DNA from: Stenotrophomonas sp.
Lineage (GTDB): Bacteria > Pseudomonadota > Gammaproteobacteria > Xanthomonadales > Xanthomonadaceae
Length of the DNA stretch: 6,615 bases
Direction: 5' to 3'
Assembly (NCBI GenBank): GCA_003484865.1
Contig: DMZT01000135.1
Coordinates: 1-6,615 of the forward strand
The notes beneath the pieces were generated by a model. The model did no database searches. It saw only the letters and a list, made by a program, of their open reading frames with translations, and was not told where the DNA came from. Numbering within the stretch: the first letter of the stretch is position 1; each line of letters starts with the position of its first letter. Below are positions 1-6,615 of the stretch, piece by piece. Both the position numbers and the translations under genes were made by a program.

Positions 1-1237
<1,237 letters not shown>

Positions 1238-1243
1238 GCCGGG

Positions 1244-1249
1244 ATTCTA
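1244..1249 (-). promoter_or_regulatory. Candidate -10 box for nnr (TAGAAT), placing the mRNA start at or near the ATG
   Basis: Read on the minus strand, TAGAAT matches TATAAT at 5 of 6 positions and is followed by six bases (CCCGGC) and then the nnr ATG. With usual -10 to +1 spacing, transcription would begin at or within a base or two of the start codon, giving a leaderless mRNA; this agrees with the missing Shine-Dalgarno. No good -35 hexamer is seen at 16-18 bp, so this is a weak prediction. Confidence 0.35.
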
Positions 1250-1253
1250 TACT
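1248..1253 (+). promoter_or_regulatory. Candidate -10 box for queG (TATACT)
   Basis: TATACT matches TATAAT at 5 of 6 positions and is one of very few AT-rich hexamers in this GC-rich stretch. It would give a queG leader of roughly 50 nt. It overlaps the candidate nnr -10 box on the other strand by two base pairs. The -35 position (about 1225-1230) falls inside nnr codons and reads CAAGCT, a poor match. Confidence 0.35.
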
Positions 1254-1278
1254 TGTCGCCCAGGCGCAGCCTTGTCGC
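1252..1278. repeat. Two 8-bp direct repeats CTTGTCGC in the nnr-queG intergenic region
   Basis: CTTGTCGC occurs at 1252-1259 and again at 1271-1278, a 19-bp period, or about two helical turns. The first copy overlaps the candidate -10 boxes. The same intergenic stretch also carries CCCAGGC three times (1259-1265, 1285-1291, 1302-1308), the last directly before the queG start. A regulator-binding role is conjecture; chance is possible in a low-complexity GC-rich spacer. Confidence 0.3.
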
Positions 1279-1309
1279 GCCCTCCCCAGGCTCCGTTTCC
1301 GCCCAGGCC

Positions 1310-2398
1310 ATGTCCGCCGTTCCCCTGCCCGCCCCCGTCCATCTGGCCCGTGCCGCCGAACGCATCCGTGCGATCGCGGGCGTGCACGGCTTCCAGCGCT
1401 GCGGGGTATCCGGCATCGATCTGCGCGAAGACGAGGCGCACCTGGCCGATTGGCTGGGCAAGGGCCTGTACGGCACGATGGAGTGGATGGCGCGCCACGG
1501 CACGCTGCGCGCCCGGCCGGACGAACTGCTGCCGGGCACGGTGCGGGTGATCTCGGTCGGCATGGATTACGGCCACAAGGACGACGCTGAAGCCTGGGCC
1601 ACCCTGCACGATGGTGACCGCGCCTACGTGGCGCGCTACGCGCTGGGCCGCGATTACCACAAGCTGATGCGCAACCGGCTGCAGAAGTTCGCCGACAGCA
1701 TCGCCGCCGAGATCGGGCCGTTCGGCTACCGCGTGTTCGTTGATTCGGCCCCGGTGCTGGAGCGCGCGCTCGCCCGCAATGCCGGGCTGGGCTGGATCGG
1801 CAAGCACACCTGCCTGATCGACAAACAGGGCGGCTCGTGGTTCTTCATCGGCGAGATCTACGTCGACCTGCCGCTGCCGGTGGATACACCGGCCACCGCA
1901 CACTGCGGCACCTGCACGCGCTGCATCGATGTCTGCCCGACCCAGGCGATCATCGCCCCGCACCGCCTGGATGCACGCCGCTGTATCTCCTACCTCACCA
2001 TCGAACACGACGGCGCGATTCCCGAGGAAATGCGCACGGCGATGGGCAACCGTATCTACGGCTGCGACGACTGCCAGCTGGTCTGCCCCTGGAACAAGTT
2101 CGCCAAGCGCACCGACGAGCCGGATTTCCGCGCGCGCAACGATCTGGACACCGCCTCGCTCGCCCAGCTGTTCGCCTGGGAAGAAGACGAGTTCCTGCGC
2201 CGCACCGAGGGCAGCCCGATCCGCCGCAGCGGGCATGAACGCTGGCTGCGCAACATCGCCGTGGCGCTGGGCAATGCACCTGCCCATGCCGAGACGCTGG
2301 CCGCGCTGCATGCACGACGCGAGCATCCTTCGGCGATCGTGCGCGAGCATGTGGCCTGGGCGCTGCAGCAGCACGCCGACCGCGCCGCCGCGGGATGA
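1310..2398 (+). CDS. queG: Epoxyqueuosine reductase QueG (tRNA queuosine biosynthesis, last step)
   Basis: QueG is a cytoplasmic, cobalamin-dependent iron-sulfur enzyme that reduces epoxyqueuosine to queuosine at the wobble position of tRNAs with GUN anticodons. The product is 362 aa (E. coli QueG is 379). The N-terminal DUF1730-type domain contains GLYGTMEWMARH and PGTVRVISVGMDY. The active-site region has VDSAPVLERALA, with Asp145 at the position of the family's proposed proton donor, then GLGWIGKHT. Eight cysteines suit two [4Fe-4S] clusters: C199, C202, C205 and C209 (CxxCxxCxxxCP), then C225, C252, C255 and C259 (second CxxCxxxCP, followed by WN). The last ~70 residues are helical and HEAT-like, including HPSAIVREHVAWAL. 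ATG 1310 is chosen because the protein then begins as family members do; the open frame further left is antisense to nnr and does not look like protein. Ribosome binding is weak: only AGG, two bases before ATG. xseA follows 60 bp downstream. Confidence 0.96.
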   Translation: MSAVPLPAPVHLARAAERIRAIAGVHGFQRCGVSGIDLREDEAHLADWLGKGLYGTMEWMARHGTLRARPDELLPGTVRVISVGMDYGHKDDAEAWATLHDGDRAYVARYALGRDYHKLMRNRLQKFADSIAAEIGPFGYRVFVDSAPVLERALARNAGLGWIGKHTCLIDKQGGSWFFIGEIYVDLPLPVDTPATAHCGTCTRCIDVCPTQAIIAPHRLDARRCISYLTIEHDGAIPEEMRTAMGNRIYGCDDCQLVCPWNKFAKRTDEPDFRARNDLDTASLAQLFAWEEDEFLRRTEGSPIRRSGHERWLRNIAVALGNAPAHAETLAALHARREHPSAIVREHVAWALQQHADRAAAG

Positions 2399-2458
2399 AG
2401 CATTGCCGCCGACGTGCGACCATGGCCCCCCGTTCGTACCGTTTGGCCTGATTCCTCC

Positions 2459-3799
2459 ATGGACCGCAGCGCGCAGATTCTCACGCCCAGCCAGCTCAAC
2501 ATCCTGGCCCGCGACCTGCTGGAGGGCGCATTCCCGTTGATCTGGGTGGAGGCCGAGCTGGGCAGCGTGACGCGCCCGGCCTCGGGCCATATGTACTTCA
2601 CGCTGAAGGACGCGCGGTCGCAGATCCGCGCGGCGTTGTTCAAGCCCAAGAGCCAGTGGCTGAAGTTCGTGCCGCGCGAAGGCATGCGCGTGCTCGCGCG
2701 TGGCCGGCTGACCCTGTACGAAGCCCGCGGCGAGTACCAGATGGTGCTCGACCACATGGAAGAAGCCGGCGAAGGCGCCCTGCGCCGCGCCTTCGAGCAG
2801 CTCAAGGCGCGCCTGGAGGCCGAGGGCCTGTTCGCGCCGGAGCGCAAACGCCCGCTGCCGGCGCATGTGCGTCGCCTGGCGGTGATCACCTCGCCCACCG
2901 GCGCGGCGGTACGCGACGTGCTGAGCGTCCTTGAACGGCGTTTCCCGATGCTCGAGGTCGATCTGCTGCCCAGCCTGGTGCAGGGCGACAGCGCTGCCGC
3001 GCAGATCACCTCGCTGCTGCGTGGCGCTGATGCCAGCGGCCGCTATGACGTGATCCTGCTGACCCGCGGTGGCGGCTCGATGGAAGATCTCTGGGCCTTC
3101 AACGATGAGCAGCTGACCCGCGCGATCGCGGCCAGCCAGACCCCGGTGGTGTCTGCCGTGGGTCACGAAACCGACTTCAGCCTGGCCGACTTCGCCGCCG
3201 ACCTGCGCGCGCCGACGCCCTCGGTCGCGGCCGAACTGCTGGTCCCCGACCAGCGCGATCTGTTGCTGCGCGTGCGTCGCCTTGATGCACGCCTGGCGCA
3301 ATTGCAGCGGCACAGCCTGGGGCAGGCGATGCAGCGCGCCGACCGTGCCCTGCTCCGCCTCAACGCGCGGAGCCCGCAATCACGCCTGCAGCTGTTGCAG
3401 CGCCGCCAGCAGGACGTCGCGCGCCGTCTGCACGCGGCGTGGACGACACAGCATCAGGGCCGTCTGGCCCAGCTGCGCCACGCAGCAGCCGTGCTGCGCA
3501 GCGGTCATCCGCAGCGCCGGCTGGATGCCCTGCGTGAGCGCCTGCAACGCCTGCAGCCGCGTGCGGACAGTGCGATCGGCCGCCAGCTGCAGCGCGACGC
3601 CCTGCGCCTGCGTGCGCTCGCCCGTTCGATGGAGGCGGTCAGCCCGCTGGCCACCGTCGCGCGTGGCTACGCGATCCTGACCCGCGAGGACGATGGCAGT
3701 CTGGTGCGTTCGCCGTTGCAGGTGCGCCCGGGCGACACGCTCAAGGCACGCGTGCAGGACGGCGTGATCGACGTAACGGTCAACGAACCGGCGCGCTGA
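2459..3799 (+). CDS. xseA: Exodeoxyribonuclease VII large subunit
   Basis: XseA is the catalytic subunit of exonuclease VII, which degrades single-stranded DNA from both ends to short oligonucleotides in repair and recombination; it works with several copies of the small XseB, not encoded here. The product is 446 aa (E. coli 456). Residues about 5-105 form the N-terminal OB-fold, with [18 protein letters not shown] and HMYFTLKD. The catalytic domain follows: [16 protein letters not shown] with D153, [11 protein letters not shown] with R203, SAVGHETDF with H236 and D239, then [13 protein letters not shown]. These equal E. coli D155, R205, H238 and D241 with a constant offset of two, so the active site looks intact. 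Residues about 260-390 are Arg/Gln/Leu-rich and predicted coiled coil, the region that carries XseB in this family. The end has [14 protein letters not shown] and [12 protein letters not shown] 2459 is preferred over in-frame GTG 2414 because xanthomonad XseA proteins begin just before ILTPSQLN. No Shine-Dalgarno precedes either start. Confidence 0.97.
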   Translation: MDRSAQILTPSQLNILARDLLEGAFPLIWVEAELGSVTRPASGHMYFTLKDARSQIRAALFKPKSQWLKFVPREGMRVLARGRLTLYEARGEYQMVLDHMEEAGEGALRRAFEQLKARLEAEGLFAPERKRPLPAHVRRLAVITSPTGAAVRDVLSVLERRFPMLEVDLLPSLVQGDSAAAQITSLLRGADASGRYDVILLTRGGGSMEDLWAFNDEQLTRAIAASQTPVVSAVGHETDFSLADFAADLRAPTPSVAAELLVPDQRDLLLRVRRLDARLAQLQRHSLGQAMQRADRALLRLNARSPQSRLQLLQRRQQDVARRLHAAWTTQHQGRLAQLRHAAAVLRSGHPQRRLDALRERLQRLQPRADSAIGRQLQRDALRLRALARSMEAVSPLATVARGYAILTREDDGSLVRSPLQVRPGDTLKARVQDGVIDVTVNEPAR

Positions 3800-3813
3800 T
3801 CCGCCACGCCTAC

Positions 3814-3826
3814 ACTGCTGCGCAGT
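3814..3826. terminator. Weak hairpin between convergent xseA and the M48 protease gene
   Basis: ACTGC-TGC-GCAGT forms a perfect 5-bp stem with a 3-nt loop, centred in the 33-bp gap between the two convergent stop codons. It is symmetrical, so it could act on both transcripts, but there is no T-run on either strand and the stem is short. The position is the main argument. Confidence 0.22.
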
Positions 3827-3832
3827 TCGCCT

Positions 3833-4735
3833 TCAACGCCCTGCGCTTTCGCAGAATTTCTGCCGGTACTCCATCGCCTTGGGCATCAACGCCTGCAGGT
3901 TCTGGATGCGCGTGCCCGGGTTGGGATGCGTGGACGCGAATTCCGACGTTGACTGCCCCCCACTGGCCTGCCCCATCCGCTCCCACAGCGGAATGGCTTC
4001 CTGCGGATCGAAACACGCGGCCGCGGCCAGCATCAGGCCCACTTCATCGGCCTGGGTCTCATGGCTGCGCGCGTACGGCAGCAGGTAGCCGTAGCCCATC
4101 GCCGACATCATCATCTGCTGCTGTTGCGGGTCCATGCCGCTGGCGGCACCGGCCATCTGTCCGATCTGCGTCATCTTCTGCTGGGCCATCCGCTGGGCAC
4201 CGTGCCGCAGCAAGGCGTGCGCGATTTCATGCCCCATCACCACCGCCATCGCGTCCACCGTCCGCGCCACCGGGATCAGCCCCGTGTAGACCGCCATCTT
4301 GCCGCCTGGCAGGCAGAACGCATTGGCCTGGTCGGACGGGATCACGTTGACCTCCCATTCGAACTCCCGCGCGAAGTGCGCAGGCTTCAGGCCATGCTCT
4401 TCGGCGAGCGCGGTTTCCACGACGTCCACCTTGGCGATCAGGCGCTGGGCGATCGCCTGGATTTCGCGTGACTGTGGCGCACTGGGATCCAGCGGTCGCT
4501 CCTGCGCCAGGATCTCCTGGTAGGCCTGCAGGCCCAGCGCCTTTTCCTGGGTCGCATCAAGCGAGCTGTCGATCAACACGCTTTCGCCGGTATACGGATC
4601 CACCGCACGGTTGGAGAACCAGTAGAACGCGGCATAGCCGGCAAACGCCAGCAGCACCCACCAGCGGATGTTGCCGAACAGGCCTGGCCGCCGGGCGCGG
4701 CCCTGCTGCTGACCGCCGAATGGATCGTTGCGCAT
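3833..4735 (-). CDS. Membrane-anchored M48 zinc metalloprotease, OMA1/LoiP-like
   Basis: This 300-aa protein is a zinc endopeptidase probably tethered to the inner membrane with its catalytic domain in the periplasm. Residues 1-24 are polar and carry five Arg; 25-40 (WWVLLAFAGYAAFYWF) are the only clear membrane segment, so the positive-inside rule gives N-in. There is no lipobox, unlike LoiP. The protease core has NAFCLPGGKMAVYTGL (138-153), the zinc site HEIAH (H169, E170, H173), and the third ligand E226 in HETQADEVG, with D230 in the usual ExxxD pattern. The C-terminal part, ACFDPQEAIPLWERM (240-254) and EFASTHPNPGTRIQNL (265-280), strongly resembles mitochondrial OMA1 and bacterial M48C proteins such as LoiP/YcaL, involved in envelope quality control. 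A Met/Gln-rich stretch (181-216) separates the zinc motifs. Cys are at 141, 241 and 295. ATG 4735 has AGGA nine bases upstream. It lies 108 bp downstream of the FGE-fold gene on the same strand. The exact substrate is unknown. Confidence 0.93.
   Translation of the reverse strand: MRNDPFGGQQQGRARRPGLFGNIRWWVLLAFAGYAAFYWFSNRAVDPYTGESVLIDSSLDATQEKALGLQAYQEILAQERPLDPSAPQSREIQAIAQRLIAKVDVVETALAEEHGLKPAHFAREFEWEVNVIPSDQANAFCLPGGKMAVYTGLIPVARTVDAMAVVMGHEIAHALLRHGAQRMAQQKMTQIGQMAGAASGMDPQQQQMMMSAMGYGYLLPYARSHETQADEVGLMLAAAACFDPQEAIPLWERMGQASGGQSTSEFASTHPNPGTRIQNLQALMPKAMEYRQKFCESAGR
4106..4126. repeat. Trinucleotide tract inside the M48 protease gene
   Basis: On the plus strand the tract reads (CAT)3-(CTG)3-TTG with one in-frame junction base triplet after CAT at 4106-4114 and CTG/TTG at 4115-4126. 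On the coding strand it gives four Gln codons followed by three Met codons (residues 204-210). Changes in copy number would keep the reading frame and only alter linker length between the zinc-binding motifs. Confidence 0.6.
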
Positions 4736-4744
4736 GCGCGTGGT

Positions 4745-4748
4745 TCCT
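4745..4748 (-). promoter_or_regulatory. Ribosome binding site of the M48 protease gene
   Basis: AGGA on the minus strand lies nine bases before ATG 4735. It is the only start in the window with a recognisable Shine-Dalgarno at normal spacing and supports that start. Confidence 0.55.
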
Positions 4749-4843
4749 GAGATGGCCGCGGCACCCTGCCCGACACTGTGCCAATCCTAGAGCGCGCGCC
4801 GGGGGGCCGGGTGAAATCCCGTCACCTCACATCGGGGACATCC

Positions 4844-6615
4844 TCAGATGCCACGGACCAGCCGGAAGCCGATCCGTGCGCTGGTGGTGTCCGAATCCTG
4901 CGATTGCCGCCACGCCGCGCGGGTCTGTGCCGGCGCATTGGCCCAGTTGCCACCGCGGATCACGCGCTGCCGGCAGCCCGGGTTGAACCACGCGACGCCA
5001 TCGGACGGCGCCCGCCGGTAGCTGGCATGCCAGCAGTCGGCCACCCATTCGCTGAGGTTGCCGGCAATGTCGTGCAGACCCCACGGATTGGGATCGAAAC
5101 TGGCCACCGGGGCCGGCCCCCAATACCCATCGCCATAGCCGACGAAGGCGTTGTACCAGTGCCGTCCGGAGGGCGAGACATCCTCGGCCCCGGTGAAATT
5201 GCCCGCGCGCGCGGGCGGCGTGCCCGCATCACCCCATGGATACCGGCCGCTGCTGCCGGCGCGCAGCGCGTACTCGAATTCGGCCTCGCTGGGCAACCGG
5301 TAGGAGCGCCCGGTCTGTTCGGACAGCCAGGTCGCGTAATTCTCGGCATCGCGCACGCTGACGTGCATCACCGGCAGGTTGGCGATCGCCTCGGCCCCGT
5401 TGTAATCGGACTGCCAGTCCACCCCGCTGCGCCGGACGAAGTTGCCGCTGCGCTCGTCATACACGATCGAATGGCCGCGCCGCGTGGCCCGGGGGCGGGC
5501 CTTGGTAGCCTGCACATAGCGGCGGAAATCGGCGACCGTCACTTCGGTGATCGACATCGCGAAGCCGCGCTCGAAGCGCACGTAGTGCGCGGGCTTCTCT
5601 GCATCGGTCGCGCCGAGCTCGTTCTCGGCCGCGCCCATCTGGAACCCGCCGTGCGGCACCACGATCATCTGCGGCCCGCGGCCGCCATCGCGCAGCGCAT
5701 CGCTGAACACCTGCCGCGGCCGGAAGCTGCCGTAATGGGTGACCAGTTCGATGCGCTCGCGCAGCTGCCCCACGACAGGATCACCGGGCAGCGCGATGCG
5801 CAGGGCATCTTCCAGCTTCTGCCGGGCCGGCTTGAGTCCCTGTGGCGTGGCCAGATCGCGCAGACCCTCGTTACGCAGCCGCACCAGGGTGTCGGAGCGG
5901 ATCTTTTCGATACGTTCGAAGGCGTCGGCAATGGTGATGGAGGAGTCCCGGACCTTGGCCGCTTCGGCCAGCCAGGTACCGGCCGTCGCGAAATCGGCCG
6001 CCAGCGCCGCCGTCTCGGCACGCCGGATCAGCGCGCTCTCGGCCGCTGCCAGTCCTTGCCGGGCGCGGGGGTTGTCCGCGTCCAGTGCGAGTGCTTCACG
6101 GAAATTGGGAATGGCGCCATCGCCGTCTTCGCCGATGCGGTCCGCGCGCAGATCGTCTTCGCCGGCGCGGTTGTACGCCACCACGCGCTGGGCATTTTCC
6201 ACCCGCGACTGCAGCTCGCGCACCTTGGGATCGTCCGGCGCCAGGGTCAGCAGTACCAGGGCCATCTCGCTGGCCTGGGCCAAGGCCTCGCGCTGCTTGA
6301 GCGGCCGCTGCAACAAGGCGGACGCCTCCTGCAGCAGGCGTTGCCGCGCGCGTTTCAGCCCGGCCTCGGCCACGCGGTCCTTGGGGTCGTGCTGCAGCAG
6401 GGCAAGCCAGATCGGGATCGCGTCCTCGGCGGTGCGGTACAGCCGGTCCTCCTCGAAGGCGCGTGCGGCGTCGCGGCGAGCCTGGACAACGTCGTCGTCA
6501 ACGAGGGTGACGGCAGGTGGCTGCCAGCGCTCCACCGTCTCGGCAGCGTCCTCGCCTCCGATGGTGACCTGCGCCACCGGCGCGCTCGCTTTGGCCGGTG
6601 CGGCAGCCGGCTTGG
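4844..6615 (-). CDS. TPR-like protein with C-terminal FGE-sulfatase (SUMF1/PvdO-type) domain, partial (5' end beyond right edge)
   Basis: At least 590 codons are visible; the frame stays open to the right edge, so GTG 6577 is not taken as the start. Residues below are counted from that GTG. Just upstream is an Ala/Pro/Lys-rich linker (KPAAAPAKASAP), typical of a tether after a membrane segment or another domain, which is not visible. Residues about 30-300 are Ala/Leu/Arg/Glu-rich helices in repeated pairs resembling TPRs (for example AIPIWLALLQHDPKD and AIPNFREALALDADNPRA). Residues about 301-577 are an FGE-sulfatase domain: MIVVPHGGFQMGAAENE, SITEVTVADFRRYV, LPVMHVSVRDAENYATWL, RLPSEAEFEYALRAG, YPWGD, NPWGLHDIAGNLSEWV, RVIRGGNW and RIGFRLVRG. 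True FGE has two copper-binding cysteines after RGGSW; here that stretch reads ANAPAQTRAAW, so formylglycine synthesis is unlikely. C515 and C535 may form a structural disulfide. The role is unknown. It precedes the M48 protease gene and may be cotranscribed. Confidence 0.9.
   Translation of the reverse strand, partial: KPAAAPAKASAPVAQVTIGGEDAAETVERWQPPAVTLVDDDVVQARRDAARAFEEDRLYRTAEDAIPIWLALLQHDPKDRVAEAGLKRARQRLLQEASALLQRPLKQREALAQASEMALVLLTLAPDDPKVRELQSRVENAQRVVAYNRAGEDDLRADRIGEDGDGAIPNFREALALDADNPRARQGLAAAESALIRRAETAALAADFATAGTWLAEAAKVRDSSITIADAFERIEKIRSDTLVRLRNEGLRDLATPQGLKPARQKLEDALRIALPGDPVVGQLRERIELVTHYGSFRPRQVFSDALRDGGRGPQMIVVPHGGFQMGAAENELGATDAEKPAHYVRFERGFAMSITEVTVADFRRYVQATKARPRATRRGHSIVYDERSGNFVRRSGVDWQSDYNGAEAIANLPVMHVSVRDAENYATWLSEQTGRSYRLPSEAEFEYALRAGSSGRYPWGDAGTPPARAGNFTGAEDVSPSGRHWYNAFVGYGDGYWGPAPVASFDPNPWGLHDIAGNLSEWVADCWHASYRRAPSDGVAWFNPGCRQRVIRGGNWANAPAQTRAAWRQSQDSDTTSARIGFRLVRGI

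Noticed and set aside
2414..2458. GTG 2414 as the xseA start
   Set aside because: It adds 15 residues not found in XseA proteins as I recall them, and it has no ribosome binding site. ATG 2459 gives the usual N-terminus.
1247..3379. A 710-codon open frame on the minus strand, antisense to queG and xseA
   Set aside because: The composition (Arg, Gly, His, Gln and Ala rich, no recognisable motifs) is what an antisense frame of GC-rich coding DNA gives. queG and xseA on the other strand have complete catalytic motifs.
4061..4471. Plus-strand open frames antisense to the M48 protease gene and to the FGE-fold gene
   Set aside because: They are Arg/His/Pro/Ser-rich shadow frames without motifs or ribosome binding sites; the minus-strand genes have clear domains.
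4766..4783. Sigma-54-like element on the minus strand (TGGCAC followed by GGGCA) upstream of the M48 gene
   Set aside because: The -24 part matches, but the -12 part is poor and the GG-to-GC spacing is one base off; sigma-54 promoters tolerate almost no change in spacing.
4791..4810. GC-only stretch with a six-base G run as a possible G-quadruplex or recombination site
   Set aside because: There are not four separate G runs at quadruplex spacing, and there is no symmetrical or repeated structure; it is compatible with ordinary GC-rich intergenic DNA.
4810..4826. Hairpin GGTGA-(7 nt)-TCACC just downstream of the FGE-fold gene as a terminator
   Set aside because: The stem is only 5 bp (6 with one wobble pair), the loop is long and no T-run follows, so it is not convincing.
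6575..6577. GTG 6577 as the start of the FGE-fold gene
   Set aside because: The frame remains open to the window edge with an Ala/Pro/Lys-rich linker, and the GTG has no Shine-Dalgarno, so the protein most likely begins outside the window.

Overview
The window is ordinary chromosomal DNA from a very GC-rich gammaproteobacterium, most likely a member of the Xanthomonadaceae (Xanthomonas/Stenotrophomonas/Pseudoxanthomonas group). This rests on the residue-level look of the XseA, QueG and Nnr proteins, which I recall from that family, on the strong G/C preference at third codon positions, and on weak Shine-Dalgarno sequences. No database search was possible, so the genus is left open.

Layout from left to right: (1) The minus strand at 1-1237 encodes most of a bifunctional NAD(P)HX repair enzyme (Nnr, the YjeF type) and runs off the left edge. 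(2) A 72-bp divergent intergenic region follows, with overlapping -10-like boxes on both strands. (3) queG (epoxyqueuosine reductase) lies on the plus strand at 1310-2398, followed after 60 bp by xseA (exonuclease VII large subunit) at 2459-3799. (4) A 33-bp convergent gap separates xseA from a minus-strand, membrane-anchored M48 zinc metalloprotease of OMA1/LoiP type at 3833-4735. (5) Upstream of the protease, on the same strand and 108 bp away, is a large protein (4844 to beyond the right edge). It has an alpha-helical, TPR-like N-terminal region and a C-terminal formylglycine-generating-enzyme (FGE)-sulfatase fold that lacks the catalytic cysteine pair.

How the genes work together: queG and nnr are also divergent neighbours in E. 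coli (yjeS/yjeF), so the left part is a widely conserved housekeeping arrangement of tRNA modification next to cofactor repair. xseA is a DNA-repair gene downstream of queG, possibly cotranscribed. The right-hand pair, an FGE-fold protein followed by an OMA1-like protease, could be a two-gene envelope-associated unit; that is inference from strand and spacing only.

I see no mobile element, CRISPR array, RNA gene, defence system or sign of recent transfer. No intergenic stretch exceeds about 110 bp. The points most worth a second look are the OMA1-like protease with its cysteine pair, the cysteine-less FGE fold, the shared nnr/queG promoter region with a possibly leaderless nnr mRNA, and an 8-base G tract early in nnr. 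I do not find convincing evidence of a new biological system.
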